Below, piece by piece: positions 55,097-64,000 of a DNA stretch of 64,000 bases. Where the stretch lies: positions 224,040 to 288,039 of the forward strand of contig NZ_PHSU01000008.1 in NCBI RefSeq assembly GCF_002814235.1, written 5' to 3'. Both the position numbers and the translations under genes were made by a program. The stretch is from Pseudomonas sp. QS1027 (GTDB taxonomy: Bacteria > Pseudomonadota > Gammaproteobacteria > Pseudomonadales > Pseudomonadaceae). The notes below the pieces were generated by a model. That model ran no database searches and was not told where the DNA came from. It saw only the letters and a list, made by a program, of their open reading frames with translations. Position 1 is the first letter of the stretch. Every line of letters starts with the position of its first letter.

Positions 55097-56260
55097 ATGC
55101 AACACACCCAAACCGACGGCGTCGTCAGCGCGATGTCGATGGCAACCGGGGCGCAAGAGGTGGCACAGGAACTGGCGCGGCAGCTATTGCACCCGCATTT
55201 GGGGTTTGTGCTGTTCTTTTGTTCGGTCGAATACGATTTGCGGGCCTTGGGCGGCGCATTGCAGCAGAGCTTTGGCGGCATTCACGTGGTGGGCTGTACC
55301 AGCGCGGGGGAAATTACCCCCGAGGGCTATGGCCGGGGCGGCGTGACCGCCGTGGGGTTTGATCATCGGCATTTCTCCATTGCCGCGGAGCTGATCGACG
55401 AACTGGAGCGTTTCAGCCTGATCGACGCCCAGCAAATGGTCGAGAGACTGGTCGGCGGCTGTCGCAGCAACACCCTGGCGCCGATCAAGGGCAACAGTTT
55501 CGCCCTGACCCTGCTCGACGGCCTGTCCAGCCGCGAGGAAATGGTCCTGGCCGCGCTGAGCGCAGCCCTGGGCGATATCCCTCACTTCGGCGGTTCTGCC
55601 GGAGACGATAACTACCTGACCCATACCCATGTGTACTTCGGCGGCGAATTCCACAGCGGTGCGGCCGTGGTGCTGTTGGTCAATACCTGGCTGGACTTCG
55701 AAGTGTTCACGACGCACCACATTTTGCCGCGTGGGGAAAAGCTGGTGGTCACGCGCGCCGACAGTGGCACGCGCCGGGTTTACGAGCTCAATGCCGAGCC
55801 TGCGGCCGAGGAATATGCGCAGCTCATCGGGGTGCCCGTGGCGGAGCTCAATCACCAGATTTTTGCCGCTCACCCGCTGGCTGTTCGTATCAACGATCAG
55901 TACTACGTCAGGGCCATTCAACAGGTCAATCATGACCTGAGCTTGAGCTTTTACTGTGCGGTGGAGAACGGCATCGTACTCACGGCCATGACGCCTGGCC
56001 CCTTGCTGCCGAACCTGCAGACGCTGTTCGACGGCTTGCAGGAGCGTTTGGGGTCGTTGCTGCTGACCATCGGCTGCGACTGTTTTCTACGGCGCCTGGA
56101 GCTGGAAGACGACGGCAGTGTCCAGCAGATCGGCGCCTTCCTGCGCGAGCAGCGGGTGATAGGTTTCAACACCTACGGAGAGCAGTTCAATGGCATGCAC
56201 ATCAACCAGACCTTCACCGGTGTCGCCATCGGACGCAGCCGTGCAGTCATCTCCCGCTGA
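55097..56260 (+). CDS. nosP: FIST-domain nitric-oxide sensor NosP
   Basis: 387 residues with a FIST_N (about 30-230: HPHLGFVLFFCS, VVGCTSAGEITPEGYG) and FIST_C domain (about 235-385). In P. aeruginosa NosP binds heme and NO and controls the kinase NahK encoded next to it. The same order and an overlap of the genes are present here. GGAGG precedes the ATG. Confidence 0.92.
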   Translation: MQHTQTDGVVSAMSMATGAQEVAQELARQLLHPHLGFVLFFCSVEYDLRALGGALQQSFGGIHVVGCTSAGEITPEGYGRGGVTAVGFDHRHFSIAAELIDELERFSLIDAQQMVERLVGGCRSNTLAPIKGNSFALTLLDGLSSREEMVLAALSAALGDIPHFGGSAGDDNYLTHTHVYFGGEFHSGAAVVLLVNTWLDFEVFTTHHILPRGEKLVVTRADSGTRRVYELNAEPAAEEYAQLIGVPVAELNHQIFAAHPLAVRINDQYYVRAIQQVNHDLSLSFYCAVENGIVLTAMTPGPLLPNLQTLFDGLQERLGSLLLTIGCDCFLRRLELEDDGSVQQIGAFLREQRVIGFNTYGEQFNGMHINQTFTGVAIGRSRAVISR

Positions 56261-58832
56261 GCTGCTTGGGCAGATCGAACAACTGCAGCGGGATAACCAG
56301 AAGCTGCGGCGGATCAATACGGCGCTGATTGAACGGGTCGAGTCCGGCACCGCGCGTGGCAATGATTCCTATGCGGCCTTTCAGCACTCGGTGGTACTGG
56401 CCGAGCAGGTCAGGGAGCGTACCGATGCGTTGAACCAGGCCATGGCCGAACTCAAGGCCAGCAATAATCTTCTCAGTGATGCGCGCCTGCGGGCGGAAAC
56501 GGCCCATCAACATCTGGTCGATGCCATTGAAAGTATTTCCGATGCGTTCGTGCTGTTCGATGAGGACCAGCGCATCGTGCTGTTCAACAGCCGCTTCAAG
56601 GCGTTTTGGGCCAACAGCCGGGTACGGATCATCGGCGGCATGCGCTTGACGGAGGTCAAGCGCCTGATGACCAGTACCGGGCTGTTTATTGAAGAGCCAC
56701 GTCAGAGCGCCGACGAGCACCTGCTGTATCGCCTGAATGATGGCCGCTGGTTGCAGGTCAGCGAGCGGCCGACGCGCGAGGGTGGCCGGGTGATCCTGTT
56801 TACCGACATCACCGAAGTCAAACTCAGCGAAACCATGCGCCGCGAGCAAGCCGTTGCGCAGAAGTCGCACCTGCTGCAACGGGCCGTCGACAACCTGTCC
56901 CAGGGGGTCGCGATGGTCAACGCCGAGGGGATCCTGGAGCTGTGGAATCGTCGTTTTCTGGAGCTGAGCGGGCTGGCCCCGGTTGCCCCCCACAGGCTTT
57001 TTTCCGAGGTGATCGCCGACAGTGAACTGGGTCTGTTGACGCCGGCCAGCCGCGACGCCAACGGCCGGGTGATCCATGAGCGGGAGCAACGGCTGGACGA
57101 TGGGCGGGTGCTGGAAATTCGTACCCATCCATTACCCACCGGCGGTTTCGTCAACACCTTCACGGACATCACCGAACGCTACCAGCACGCTGAAACCCTC
57201 AGCGAGAGCGAGCGCTGGATTCGCCTGATCACCGACCATGTACCGGCGCTCATTGCTTACCTGAACGCCGATCTGGTCTATGAGTTCACCAACAAGGTCT
57301 ATGAACAGTGGTACTGCTGGCCGCGTGGCGTGATGCTCGGACAGAGCCTGCGCGAGGTCCACAGCGAAGAGCATTACCAGCGCCTGGAAACCTATGTCGA
57401 GCGGGCCCTGGCGGGGGAAAGCGTGACCTTCGAATGCCCCGAAATCAACATCAACAATCAGGAGCGCTACATGCTGCGCTCCTATGTGCCCAATCGGTTG
57501 GCCAATGGTGAAGTGGTCGGCATTTTTGTGTTGATCCGCGATATCACCGAACGCCGCCGTACCGCCGAAGCGCTGCACCAGGCTTATCAGAACCTTGAAC
57601 AGCGCGTCCGCGAACGCACGACCGAACTGACCACCCTGAACAGCCAGCTACTGCGCGAGATCGACGAGCGCAGTCGGGTCGAGTCGCGCCTGCGTGAAGC
57701 CAAGCTCGAAGCCGAGCAGGCCAACCTGTCGAAAACCAAGTTTCTGGCTGCCGTCAGCCATGATCTGCTTCAGCCGCTCAACGCTGCCCGCCTGTTTACC
57801 AGTGCCTTGTTGGAGCGCCGCGAGCCGGAGGCCAACGCAACGCTGGTGCGTAATGTCAGTAATTCGCTGGAAGACGTGGAGAATCTGCTCGGGACGCTGG
57901 TCGACATCTCCAAGCTGGATGCCGGGGTGATCAAGGCCGATATCGCGCCGTTTGCCCTGAGCGAACTGCTGGAAAACCTGGCGGTCGAGTTCGCGCAAGC
58001 GGCCAGCAGCGAGGGCTTGCGCCTGGCGTTCGTGCCCTGCTCGGCGCTTGTGCGTAGTGATATCCAGTTGCTGGCGCGGATTCTGCGCAACCTGCTGAGC
58101 AACGCCATCCGATACACCACCCAGGGTCGCGTGGTACTGGGTTGTCGCCGCCATCGCCATCACCTGTCCATCGAGGTCTGGGACACCGGTATCGGGATAG
58201 CCGAGAACAAGCTGGAGGAGATTTTCCAGGAGTTCAAACGTGGCGACGTGCAACGGCCCCATCAGGATCGCGGGTTGGGCCTCGGGTTGGCCATTGTCGA
58301 AAAGATCGCCGGAATACTCGGGCACAAGATCAGCGTCCGCTCGACCCCCGGCAAGGGCTCGATGTTCGCTGTCGAGGTGCCGATAACCCTCTGCGCGCCC
58401 AAGCCACAGATCCAGTTATCCATGACTGAGCCCATGCTCGAGCGGTTGCGTGGGGCACGGATCTGGGTACTGGACAATGACGCAACGATTTGCGCGGGGA
58501 TGCGCACGCTGCTGGAAAGCTGGGGCTGTCAGGTTGTCACCGCGCTGTCCGAGCAGGACCTGGCGCGGCAGGTGGAGCACTCTCAGTGCGACGCCGACCT
58601 GTTGATTGCCGATTATCACCTGGACCATGACCAGAACGGTGTCGATGTGGTGGCCACGATCAACGCCCGACGTGGCCTACCTTTGCCGGCGCTGATGATC
58701 ACGGCCAACTACAGCAACGAACTGAAGCTGCAAATGCGTGAGTTGGGCCACACCTTGATGCACAAACCGGTGCGGCCGATGAAACTCAAAACTGCGATCA
58801 GCCATCTGCTGGGCAACCCGTCGGCAGGTTGA
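56190..58832 (+). CDS. nahK: PAS-hybrid histidine kinase NahK (ErcS')
   Basis: 880 residues from ATG at 56190 (GGAG upstream); GTG at 56241 would give 863. The start lies 71 bp inside nosP. N-terminal coiled coil, three PAS-like domains (about 100-480), another coiled coil, HisKA with AAVSHDLLQPLNAAR (His near 524), HATPase with NLLSNAIRY, DTGIGI and GLGLGLAIVEK, then a receiver domain (Asp in IADYHLD near 808; Lys in MHKPVRP). No membrane segment is seen. In P. aeruginosa it signals to phosphotransfer protein HptB and to the ethanol regulator. Confidence 0.92.
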   Translation: MACTSTRPSPVSPSDAAVQSSPAELLGQIEQLQRDNQKLRRINTALIERVESGTARGNDSYAAFQHSVVLAEQVRERTDALNQAMAELKASNNLLSDARLRAETAHQHLVDAIESISDAFVLFDEDQRIVLFNSRFKAFWANSRVRIIGGMRLTEVKRLMTSTGLFIEEPRQSADEHLLYRLNDGRWLQVSERPTREGGRVILFTDITEVKLSETMRREQAVAQKSHLLQRAVDNLSQGVAMVNAEGILELWNRRFLELSGLAPVAPHRLFSEVIADSELGLLTPASRDANGRVIHEREQRLDDGRVLEIRTHPLPTGGFVNTFTDITERYQHAETLSESERWIRLITDHVPALIAYLNADLVYEFTNKVYEQWYCWPRGVMLGQSLREVHSEEHYQRLETYVERALAGESVTFECPEININNQERYMLRSYVPNRLANGEVVGIFVLIRDITERRRTAEALHQAYQNLEQRVRERTTELTTLNSQLLREIDERSRVESRLREAKLEAEQANLSKTKFLAAVSHDLLQPLNAARLFTSALLERREPEANATLVRNVSNSLEDVENLLGTLVDISKLDAGVIKADIAPFALSELLENLAVEFAQAASSEGLRLAFVPCSALVRSDIQLLARILRNLLSNAIRYTTQGRVVLGCRRHRHHLSIEVWDTGIGIAENKLEEIFQEFKRGDVQRPHQDRGLGLGLAIVEKIAGILGHKISVRSTPGKGSMFAVEVPITLCAPKPQIQLSMTEPMLERLRGARIWVLDNDATICAGMRTLLESWGCQVVTALSEQDLARQVEHSQCDADLLIADYHLDHDQNGVDVVATINARRGLPLPALMITANYSNELKLQMRELGHTLMHKPVRPMKLKTAISHLLGNPSAG

Positions 58833-58837
58833 TCAAA

Positions 58838-59503
58838 TCAGCGTCGCAGGTAGGCGCTGAAATCGATATCGCCGGCGCTGAGAATTGCCTGGACCCGGTT
58901 ATGCACCTTGAGTTTGCGCAGGATGGCCGAGACATGAGCCTTGACGGTGGTTTCGGCGATTTCCAGGGTGTAGGCGATCTGCTTGTTCGACTCGCCCTTG
59001 GTCATCCGCTCCAGGACCAGCAATTGCTTGCGGGTCAGGGACTGCAGTAACTCAGGTGCAAAGCCGGGTGCGCTGTTCATGCTGCGCCGCGTGTCGGTCT
59101 TTTGTGCGTGGATGATGTCCGAAGGCAGATAGACATTGCCGTTGAGGATCTGCTCGATGGCTTCAGTCATCTGCACCCGTGGCGAAGACTTGGTAATAAA
59201 GCCCACCGCACCATACATAATGGCTTGCAGCACAATCTGCTTGTCCTGCTCGGCGGACACAATCACCACCGGGATCGTGGGCGCCTCGTTGCGCAGCGTG
59301 ATCAGGCCATTGAGGCCGTACATGCCCGGCATATTCAGATCGAGCAGAATCAGGTCGAGGTCGTCATGGCGCAGGGTCAGTGCCAGCGCGCTCTCCAGGT
59401 CGGCGGTTTCCAGCACTTCGCTGCCTGGAAAACCGTCGCTGATCACATTGGCGATGGCTTCACGAAACAGCGGGTGATCATCGGCAATTAGAATTTTGTA
59501 CAT
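58838..59503 (-). CDS. erbR: LuxR-type response regulator ErbR (AgmR)
   Basis: 221 residues. Receiver domain ([14 protein letters not shown]; Asp in [11 protein letters not shown] near 55; Lys in GFITKSSP) and a LuxR helix-turn-helix ([35 protein letters not shown]). Homologues activate PQQ-ethanol oxidation genes. Convergent with nahK, divergent from exaC across 350 bp. Confidence 0.92.
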   Translation of the reverse strand: MYKILIADDHPLFREAIANVISDGFPGSEVLETADLESALALTLRHDDLDLILLDLNMPGMYGLNGLITLRNEAPTIPVVIVSAEQDKQIVLQAIMYGAVGFITKSSPRVQMTEAIEQILNGNVYLPSDIIHAQKTDTRRSMNSAPGFAPELLQSLTRKQLLVLERMTKGESNKQIAYTLEIAETTVKAHVSAILRKLKVHNRVQAILSAGDIDFSAYLRR

Positions 59504-59679
59504 GGCCTTTCACCTATTTATTGTTGATGGCGGTGTGGCGGCGGGGCATATCGGTTGTTCAGGGAAAGGGGTCAGGGCATGAGGTGCGGGGGCTGCGGCA
59601 TAAGGGCGATTCCGTTCTTGTAGTGGCGGCATTACATGCCACTGCCCAGGCTTTGTGAATGCGACGATAGTCAGGTAAA

Positions 59680-59696
59680 CCCCTACTAAAGTACGA
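59680..59696 (+). promoter_or_regulatory. TAC-N4-GTA element before exaC
   Basis: CCCCTACTAAAGTACGA, 158 bp before exaC and 177 bp from the erbR start. It matches the element before nosP. The 350-bp gap also holds an AGTGGC/GCCACT inverted repeat (59623-59644) and no gene. Confidence 0.5.
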
Positions 59697-59853
59697 GGTG
59701 TTGCGCGTTTGCGGTTTTTCCGGGGGGCCAAATTACGACTAAATGACAAGGTGACCCCTGCCAAGGGCGCATTCGTTTGGTGGCGCGGGCTCTCTAACCT
59801 CTGTTCATCGCGTGTGCGACCCACAGACAACGACCCGCAAAGAGGCCTCCACC

Positions 59854-61374
59854 ATGATTTACGCGCAACCCGGCACCCCAGGCGCTGTTGTTTCTTTCAA
59901 GCCACGCTACGGCAATTACATCGGCGGTGAGTTTATCGCGCCGGTCAATGGTGAATACTTCACCAATACCTCGCCGATCAACGGTGAAGTGATTGCCGAG
60001 TTCCCTCGTTCCACCGCCGCGGATATCGAACTCGCGCTGGACGCCGCCCATGGCGCTGCCGATGCCTGGGGCAAGACCTCGGCACAGGATCGCTCGCGGG
60101 TCCTGTTGAACATCGCCGACCGCATTGAACAGCATCTTGAAGTGCTGGCCGTCGCCGAAACCTGGGACAACGGCAAGGCCGTGCGCGAAACCCTGAATGC
60201 CGATGTTCCGCTGGCGGCCGACCATTTCCGTTATTTCGCCGGTTGCATTCGTGCCCAGGAAGGCGGCGCCGCCGAAATCAACGAACTGACCACGGCTTAC
60301 CATTTTCATGAGCCGCTGGGTGTGGTGGGGCAAATCATTCCGTGGAACTTCCCGCTGCTGATGGCGGCCTGGAAACTGGCGCCTGCGTTGGCGGCGGGCA
60401 ACTGCGTCGTGCTGAAACCGGCCGAACAAACGCCGCTGTCGATCATGATCTTCGCCGAGCTGATCAACGACCTGCTGCCTCCGGGTGTCTTGAATATCGT
60501 CCATGGCTTTGGCCGCGAAGCCGGTGAGGCCCTGGCCACCAGCAAGCGTATCGCCAAGATCGCGTTCACCGGCTCCACTCCGGTGGGCTCGCACATCATG
60601 AAATGTGCGGCCGAGAACATCATTCCGAGCACGGTGGAGCTGGGTGGCAAGTCGCCGAATATTTTCTTCGAAGACATCATGCAGGCCGAACCACAGTTTA
60701 TCGAGAAGGCCGCTGAAGGCCTGGTGCTGGCGTTTTTCAACCAGGGTGAAGTCTGCACCTGCCCATCGCGGGCGTTGATCCAGGAATCGATCTACGACGC
60801 GTTCATGGCCGTGGTGTTGAAGAAGATCGCCAAGATCAAACGTGGCGATCCCCTGGACACCGAGACCATGGTCGGTGCCCAGGCGTCGGAGCAGCAATAC
60901 GACAAGATTCTTTCGTACCTGAAGATTGCTCAGGAGGAGGGGGCGGTGCTGTTGACCGGCGGCGCGGCGGAGCACCTGGAAGGCGATCTGTCCACCGGCT
61001 ACTACATCCAGCCGACGCTGCTCAAAGGCAACAACAAAATGCGCGTGTTCCAGGAGGAGATCTTCGGCCCGGTCGTGGGCGTGACCACCTTCAAGGACGA
61101 AGCGGAAGCCCTGGCGATTGCCAACGACAGCGAATTTGGCCTGGGCGCCGGTCTCTGGACCCGTGACATCAACCGTGCCTACCGCATGGGGCGGGCGATC
61201 AAGGCCGGTCGTGTCTGGACCAACTGCTATCACCTGTACCCGGCGCATGCCGCGTTCGGTGGCTACAAGAAGTCCGGTGTCGGCCGTGAAAACCACAAAA
61301 TGATGCTCGACCACTACCAGCAGACCAAAAACCTGCTGGTCAGCTACGACATCAATCCGCTGGGCTTCTTTTGA
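59854..61374 (+). CDS. exaC: NAD-dependent acetaldehyde dehydrogenase ExaC
   Basis: 506 residues from ATG at 59854, the size of P. aeruginosa Exa[22 protein letters not shown] (cofactor), [22 protein letters not shown] (general base Glu) and [11 protein letters not shown] with catalytic Cys near 301. It oxidises acetaldehyde to acetate during ethanol use. exaA, exaB and pqq genes are not in this window. Confidence 0.93.
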   Translation: MIYAQPGTPGAVVSFKPRYGNYIGGEFIAPVNGEYFTNTSPINGEVIAEFPRSTAADIELALDAAHGAADAWGKTSAQDRSRVLLNIADRIEQHLEVLAVAETWDNGKAVRETLNADVPLAADHFRYFAGCIRAQEGGAAEINELTTAYHFHEPLGVVGQIIPWNFPLLMAAWKLAPALAAGNCVVLKPAEQTPLSIMIFAELINDLLPPGVLNIVHGFGREAGEALATSKRIAKIAFTGSTPVGSHIMKCAAENIIPSTVELGGKSPNIFFEDIMQAEPQFIEKAAEGLVLAFFNQGEVCTCPSRALIQESIYDAFMAVVLKKIAKIKRGDPLDTETMVGAQASEQQYDKILSYLKIAQEEGAVLLTGGAAEHLEGDLSTGYYIQPTLLKGNNKMRVFQEEIFGPVVGVTTFKDEAEALAIANDSEFGLGAGLWTRDINRAYRMGRAIKAGRVWTNCYHLYPAHAAFGGYKKSGVGRENHKMMLDHYQQTKNLLVSYDINPLGFF

Positions 61375-61405
61375 GGCGGTGAGCCTTTCACCGGCAAACG
61401 TTTGA

Positions 61406-61450
61406 AACGGCAGGAACCAGGCATTGCCTCGTTCCTGCCGTTGGTTTTCT
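61406..61450 (+). terminator. Terminator after exaC
   Basis: AACGGCAGGAAC and GTTCCTGCCGTT form a perfect 12-bp stem, followed by GGTTTTCT. Confidence 0.8.
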
Positions 61451-61522
61451 CCATTCTTGAGCTGGGGCTGCAATCGAAGGGGCTGGCAGTGGACGCAGCC
61501 GATGTTGCGCATCCCTGGCTTC

Positions 61523-61732
61523 TCAATGGAGCGTCACCACCCGGCGGCTCTCGCCGATCCGGATCCTGTCCAGCGCCCGGTTCAACGCGTCCAGGGCATC
61601 GAGGAGGGCTTTTGCCTCGGTCTCCCGGCCATCCCCCCAAAGGCGTTCAGCCATTTTGTTCAGGGCCAGGATGGATCTTTCGATATCAGCCGCCGTTGTG
61701 GTTGCGGTAGCCGCCGGCTTTTTCTTGGGCAT
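61523..61732 (-). CDS. Small hypothetical helical protein
   Basis: 69 residues from ATG at 61732; a TTG four codons upstream is also possible. Lys/Thr-rich start (MPKKKPAATATTTAADIE), then an amphipathic helix pair (MAERLWGDGRETEAKALLDALDALNRALDRI). Composition is normal, but the ribosome site is poor. Function not recognised. Confidence 0.55.
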   Translation of the reverse strand: MPKKKPAATATTTAADIERSILALNKMAERLWGDGRETEAKALLDALDALNRALDRIRIGESRRVVTLH

Positions 61733-61850
61733 TTTGAGTTTCAACCGTTAGGGAGCCGATTTATTTATCATGGCAGGCTTTCTCTTGAAAACGTGTTTTA
61801 TCCTGGGAGAAGGCTGGAATGGAACCTCTCGACCAAAGGACGCGACATTG

Positions 61851-62216
61851 ATGCAAACCCCTTTTTCTCATATCAGCGAACGTTTGAACGATCGCCGATT
61901 CACGGTTGCAGGCAACACCCACGGGCTATCCGGTGCAGGAACGGTATTTCATTACCAGGTCGAGGAAAATGCCATTTCGGGCACTTACCAGGGCGGCCGA
62001 ATCCGCATGGGTCATCAAGTCGGGCGCGTGACAGGCCCGGAGACCATTGAGCTTCTTTATCATTGCATAACGACGGAGGGCGAGATGCTCGCCGGCTGGT
62101 CCCGCGGCACGGTGGGTGTTGATCACGCAGGACGTACCACGCTGGCCTTCGTGTGGGGTTGGTTGTCGGGCGCGACGGGCGGTGGGGAGTCGAGCTACGT
62201 CGAGCTTGTCGGGTAA
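61851..62216 (+). CDS. Lipocalin-like small protein of the so-called N-acetylglutamate synthase family
   Basis: 121 residues from ATG at 61851. Pattern RFTVAGNTHG, TVFHYQVEENAISGTYQGGRI, GHQVGRV, CITTEGEMLAGWSRGT is that of short beta-barrel proteins often labelled n-acetylglutamate synthase in databases without proof. It has nothing of the GNAT-type ArgA. AAAGGA is upstream. A GNAT gene follows 19 bp later. Confidence 0.75.
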   Translation: MQTPFSHISERLNDRRFTVAGNTHGLSGAGTVFHYQVEENAISGTYQGGRIRMGHQVGRVTGPETIELLYHCITTEGEMLAGWSRGTVGVDHAGRTTLAFVWGWLSGATGGGESSYVELVG

Positions 62217-62235
62217 AGGGATCAGGGAGAACACC

Positions 62236-62664
62236 GTGAGCTTACGAATCGAGATAAAAGAGGCGCCTCAAGAGGCCGATTACCAAGCAATTCTGGCGCC
62301 GTTGATCGAATACAACCAGGCACGAACCGGGCGGGTGGAAGCCGAAAAACTGGCGATCTTGATCAAGGATGAGACTGGCAATACGGAAGGTGGTTTATAC
62401 GCCAAGGTTTCCGGGCAGTGGCTATTCATTGAGTTGCTTGTGGTGCCTGAAATCGCCCGAGGGCAAGGAATAGGGTCGAAGTTGATGAACATGGCGCAAG
62501 CGCTGGCTCGGGAGAAAGGTTGCCAAGGCATTTGGCTGGACACCTTCTCCTTCCAGGCGCCGGACTTTTACCTCCGGCTTGGCTTCAGCATCTTCGGCGA
62601 GCTCAAGGATTACCCGGTCGCCGGACACAACCGGTTTTTTATGCAAAAGCGTTTTGATGTTTAA
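62236..62664 (+). CDS. GNAT-family N-acetyltransferase
   Basis: 142 residues from GTG at 62236 with AGGGAGA upstream. Acetyl-CoA motif VVPEIARGQGIGSKLM (motif A, near 75-90), FYLRLGF (motif B) and a C-terminal HNRFFMQKRF. Substrate unknown; the short relatives modify small amines. Confidence 0.88.
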   Translation: MSLRIEIKEAPQEADYQAILAPLIEYNQARTGRVEAEKLAILIKDETGNTEGGLYAKVSGQWLFIELLVVPEIARGQGIGSKLMNMAQALAREKGCQGIWLDTFSFQAPDFYLRLGFSIFGELKDYPVAGHNRFFMQKRFDV

Positions 62665-62940
62665 GAGGCAAGAGACCGGGTAATGGGCTCAGATAGTCTC
62701 CACACCGACTCAGGTCTGTGCTGGGATCGGCGCATTTGGCGCACTGATATTCAATTTTTCCTCGACCTGTAGGAGGGGGGGCGGCCCGGCTTTTAGCACG
62801 CTCCGATACCAGCATCGCCAGGATCTCCGAGGTTAAGGTAAGCTGTTTGCGCCGAAGTAAACGCTGGCAAAAATTGCCCATGGCTTGCGTGGCGGATGCT
62901 GGGAGCTTTCTCTACGCCCCTTTCTGTATTGCGAGGATGT

Positions 62941-63609
62941 ATGCGACGTTGGTTGAGCCGGTACCGTTACGCCATTATTTTTTGGCTGTGCTTTGGCGTT
63001 TTCCGCACATCCCTGGCCGATTGGAATCCCATCCCGTCCGGGTCCATGCGCCCGACCCTGGTTGAGGGGGATGTGGTGCTGGTGAATCGGGTGGCTTACG
63101 ACCTCAAGCTGCCCCTCACTGATATCTCCCTGGCCAAGGTTGATAATCCTCGCAGGGGAGATGTCGTGACCTTCACATCACCCAAGGATGGCATCCGCTT
63201 GATCAAGCGGATCGTGGGTATTCCCGGCGACACTCTGGAAATGAAGGATGAGGTGCTGTGGGTCAACGGTACCCCAGCAACCTACCGTGATGCGCAGGAT
63301 ATCATCGAGCCTGTCGCCTCCGGCAAATCTGTCCCGGGTATCAAGCTGACCGAACTCGCGAACAACAGTCGGCGGACCGTTCAGTTTATGCCGATGGTCC
63401 GTGCCTTACGAAACTTTGGTCCTGTTGTGGTACCGGCCGACAGTTATTTCATGTTGGGGGACAACCGCGACGACAGCGCAGACTCGCGGTATATCGGGTT
63501 TGTGCCACGTCGGCTTCTGATCGGTAGGGCGCACCATATCCTGGCGTCAGCGGAGATCCTGGATCATTGGATGCCGCGATTTCAGAGATTTGGCGCGCCG
63601 ATATTGTGA
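62941..63609 (+). CDS. Signal peptidase I (S26 family), short form
   Basis: 222 residues from ATG at 62941 with GAGGA upstream. One N-terminal membrane helix (YAIIFWLCFGVFRTS), catalytic Ser in PSGSMRPTL (near 36), catalytic Lys in RLIKRIVGIPGD, and GDNRDDSADSRYIGFV (boxes D and E). Shorter than LepB (about 284-324), with a single membrane segment, so likely a second signal peptidase. Confidence 0.9.
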   Translation: MRRWLSRYRYAIIFWLCFGVFRTSLADWNPIPSGSMRPTLVEGDVVLVNRVAYDLKLPLTDISLAKVDNPRRGDVVTFTSPKDGIRLIKRIVGIPGDTLEMKDEVLWVNGTPATYRDAQDIIEPVASGKSVPGIKLTELANNSRRTVQFMPMVRALRNFGPVVVPADSYFMLGDNRDDSADSRYIGFVPRRLLIGRAHHILASAEILDHWMPRFQRFGAPIL

Positions 63610-63663
63610 TACCTGGGGCAATTCAATCCTTCAATTACCCCAAGGGCACATGAACACCGGGCA

Positions 63664-64000
63664 TCAGGCCGTCGCTTCTTCCATGTGCTTGGCCGATGGC
63701 TGCCAGGATTCACTGGCGGTCTGGTCCATGGCTTCCTGGATCGCGCGTTTGCGAGTGGTTTCAGCCCTGCGGCTGAAGTACCAGACCAGGAAGGTCACGA
63801 TCGACACCGCCAACAGAATCAGGCTGGCCACCGCGTTGATCTCCGGCTTCACCCCCAGGCGTACCGCCGAGAACACTTCCATCGGCAACGTCGTCGAACC
63901 CGGCCCCGACACGAAGCTGGCCAGTACCAGGTCATCCAGGGACAACGCGAAGGACATCATGCCCCCCGCCGCCAGCGACGGCGCGATCATCGGGATGGTG
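63664..64000 (-). CDS. potI: Putrescine ABC transporter permease PotI, C-terminal part
   Basis: The frame is open to the window edge. MMSFALSLDDLVLASFVSGPGSTTLPMEVFS and the final helix ASLILLAVSIVTFLVWYF match the PotI C-terminus, including the EAA-type loop region. At least 112 residues are seen; about 180 more should lie outside. A polar C-terminal tail of about 35 residues follows the last helix. Confidence 0.9.
   Translation of the reverse strand, partial: TIPMIAPSLAAGGMMSFALSLDDLVLASFVSGPGSTTLPMEVFSAVRLGVKPEINAVASLILLAVSIVTFLVWYFSRRAETTRKRAIQEAMDQTASESWQPSAKHMEEATA

Noticed and set aside
62639..62881. 80-codon minus-strand frame between the GNAT and signal peptidase genes
   Set aside because: Parts look plausible (SEILAMLVSERAKSR), but there is no clear start signal and it overlaps the GNAT gene end.
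1..64000. CRISPR arrays, tRNA/rRNA genes, prophage or complete transposons
   Set aside because: No spaced direct repeats, cloverleaf-like sequence, rRNA core sequence or transposase/integrase was found on either strand.

Overview
The window is bacterial chromosome of the genus Pseudomonas, most likely the P. fluorescens group. The evidence is GC-rich codon use, REP-like repeats of the Pseudomonas type, and recognisable Pseudomonas neighbourhoods: nosP-nahK-erbR-exaC, cioAB with a DUF2474 partner, a PotI-type permease, DUF7693 and DUF1737 proteins, and many LysR regulators. No rRNA, tRNA, CRISPR array, intact insertion sequence or prophage was seen.

Layout. 1-9 kb: end of a glyoxalase-like gene, LysR divergent from an ilvD-type dehydratase, an AraC/GyrI regulator, a periplasmic solute-binding protein, a decayed dCache/GGDEF gene, an oxidoreductase plus azoreductase pair divergent from LysR, then poorly coding DNA. 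10.5-18.3 kb: a six-gene operon with mostly overlapping stop/start codons (cystathionine-beta-synthase-like PLP enzyme, HMG-lyase/isopropylmalate-synthase-like enzyme, heme-oxygenase-like diiron enzyme, FAD/NAD(P) oxidoreductase, ATP-grasp ligase, MFS exporter). It looks like an amino-acid-derived small-molecule pathway that I cannot match to a known product, and it is the best candidate for an undescribed system. 18.4-21.7 kb: two LysR/oxidoreductase arrangements with near-identical operator DNA; the second LysR is only a remnant. 22-27.5 kb: iron-sulfur protein, SDH/FRD-type flavoprotein, NuoF-like protein and DASS transporter, which together suggest a soluble NADH:fumarate reductase with dicarboxylate antiport. 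The flavoprotein lacks the histidine used for covalent FAD. An aspartate carbamoyltransferase fragment follows. 28-35 kb: small hypothetical genes, an MFS pump with a divergent ArsR-type regulator and a perfect operator palindrome, a lipoprotein, and a GAF-GAF-GGDEF-EAL protein.

35-46.8 kb is a molybdenum cofactor/respiration block: LysR | moaB-moeA, and moaA-bestrophin-moaC-moaD-moaE | FdhF/YdeP-type oxidoreductase, cioA, cioB, DUF2474. Three aligned copies of one 24-bp element lie in its two divergent promoter regions, which suggests one regulon. 46.8-53.6 kb: a frameshifted AraC gene, a lipoprotein hydrolase, a small tyrosine phosphatase, the carboxyspermidine/carboxynorspermidine gene pair and a SotB exporter. 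53.7-61.4 kb is an ethanol-oxidation and signalling block (ercA, nosP, nahK, erbR, exaC) with a shared TAC-N4-GTA element. The window ends with small genes, a signal peptidase I and the start-truncated end of potI.
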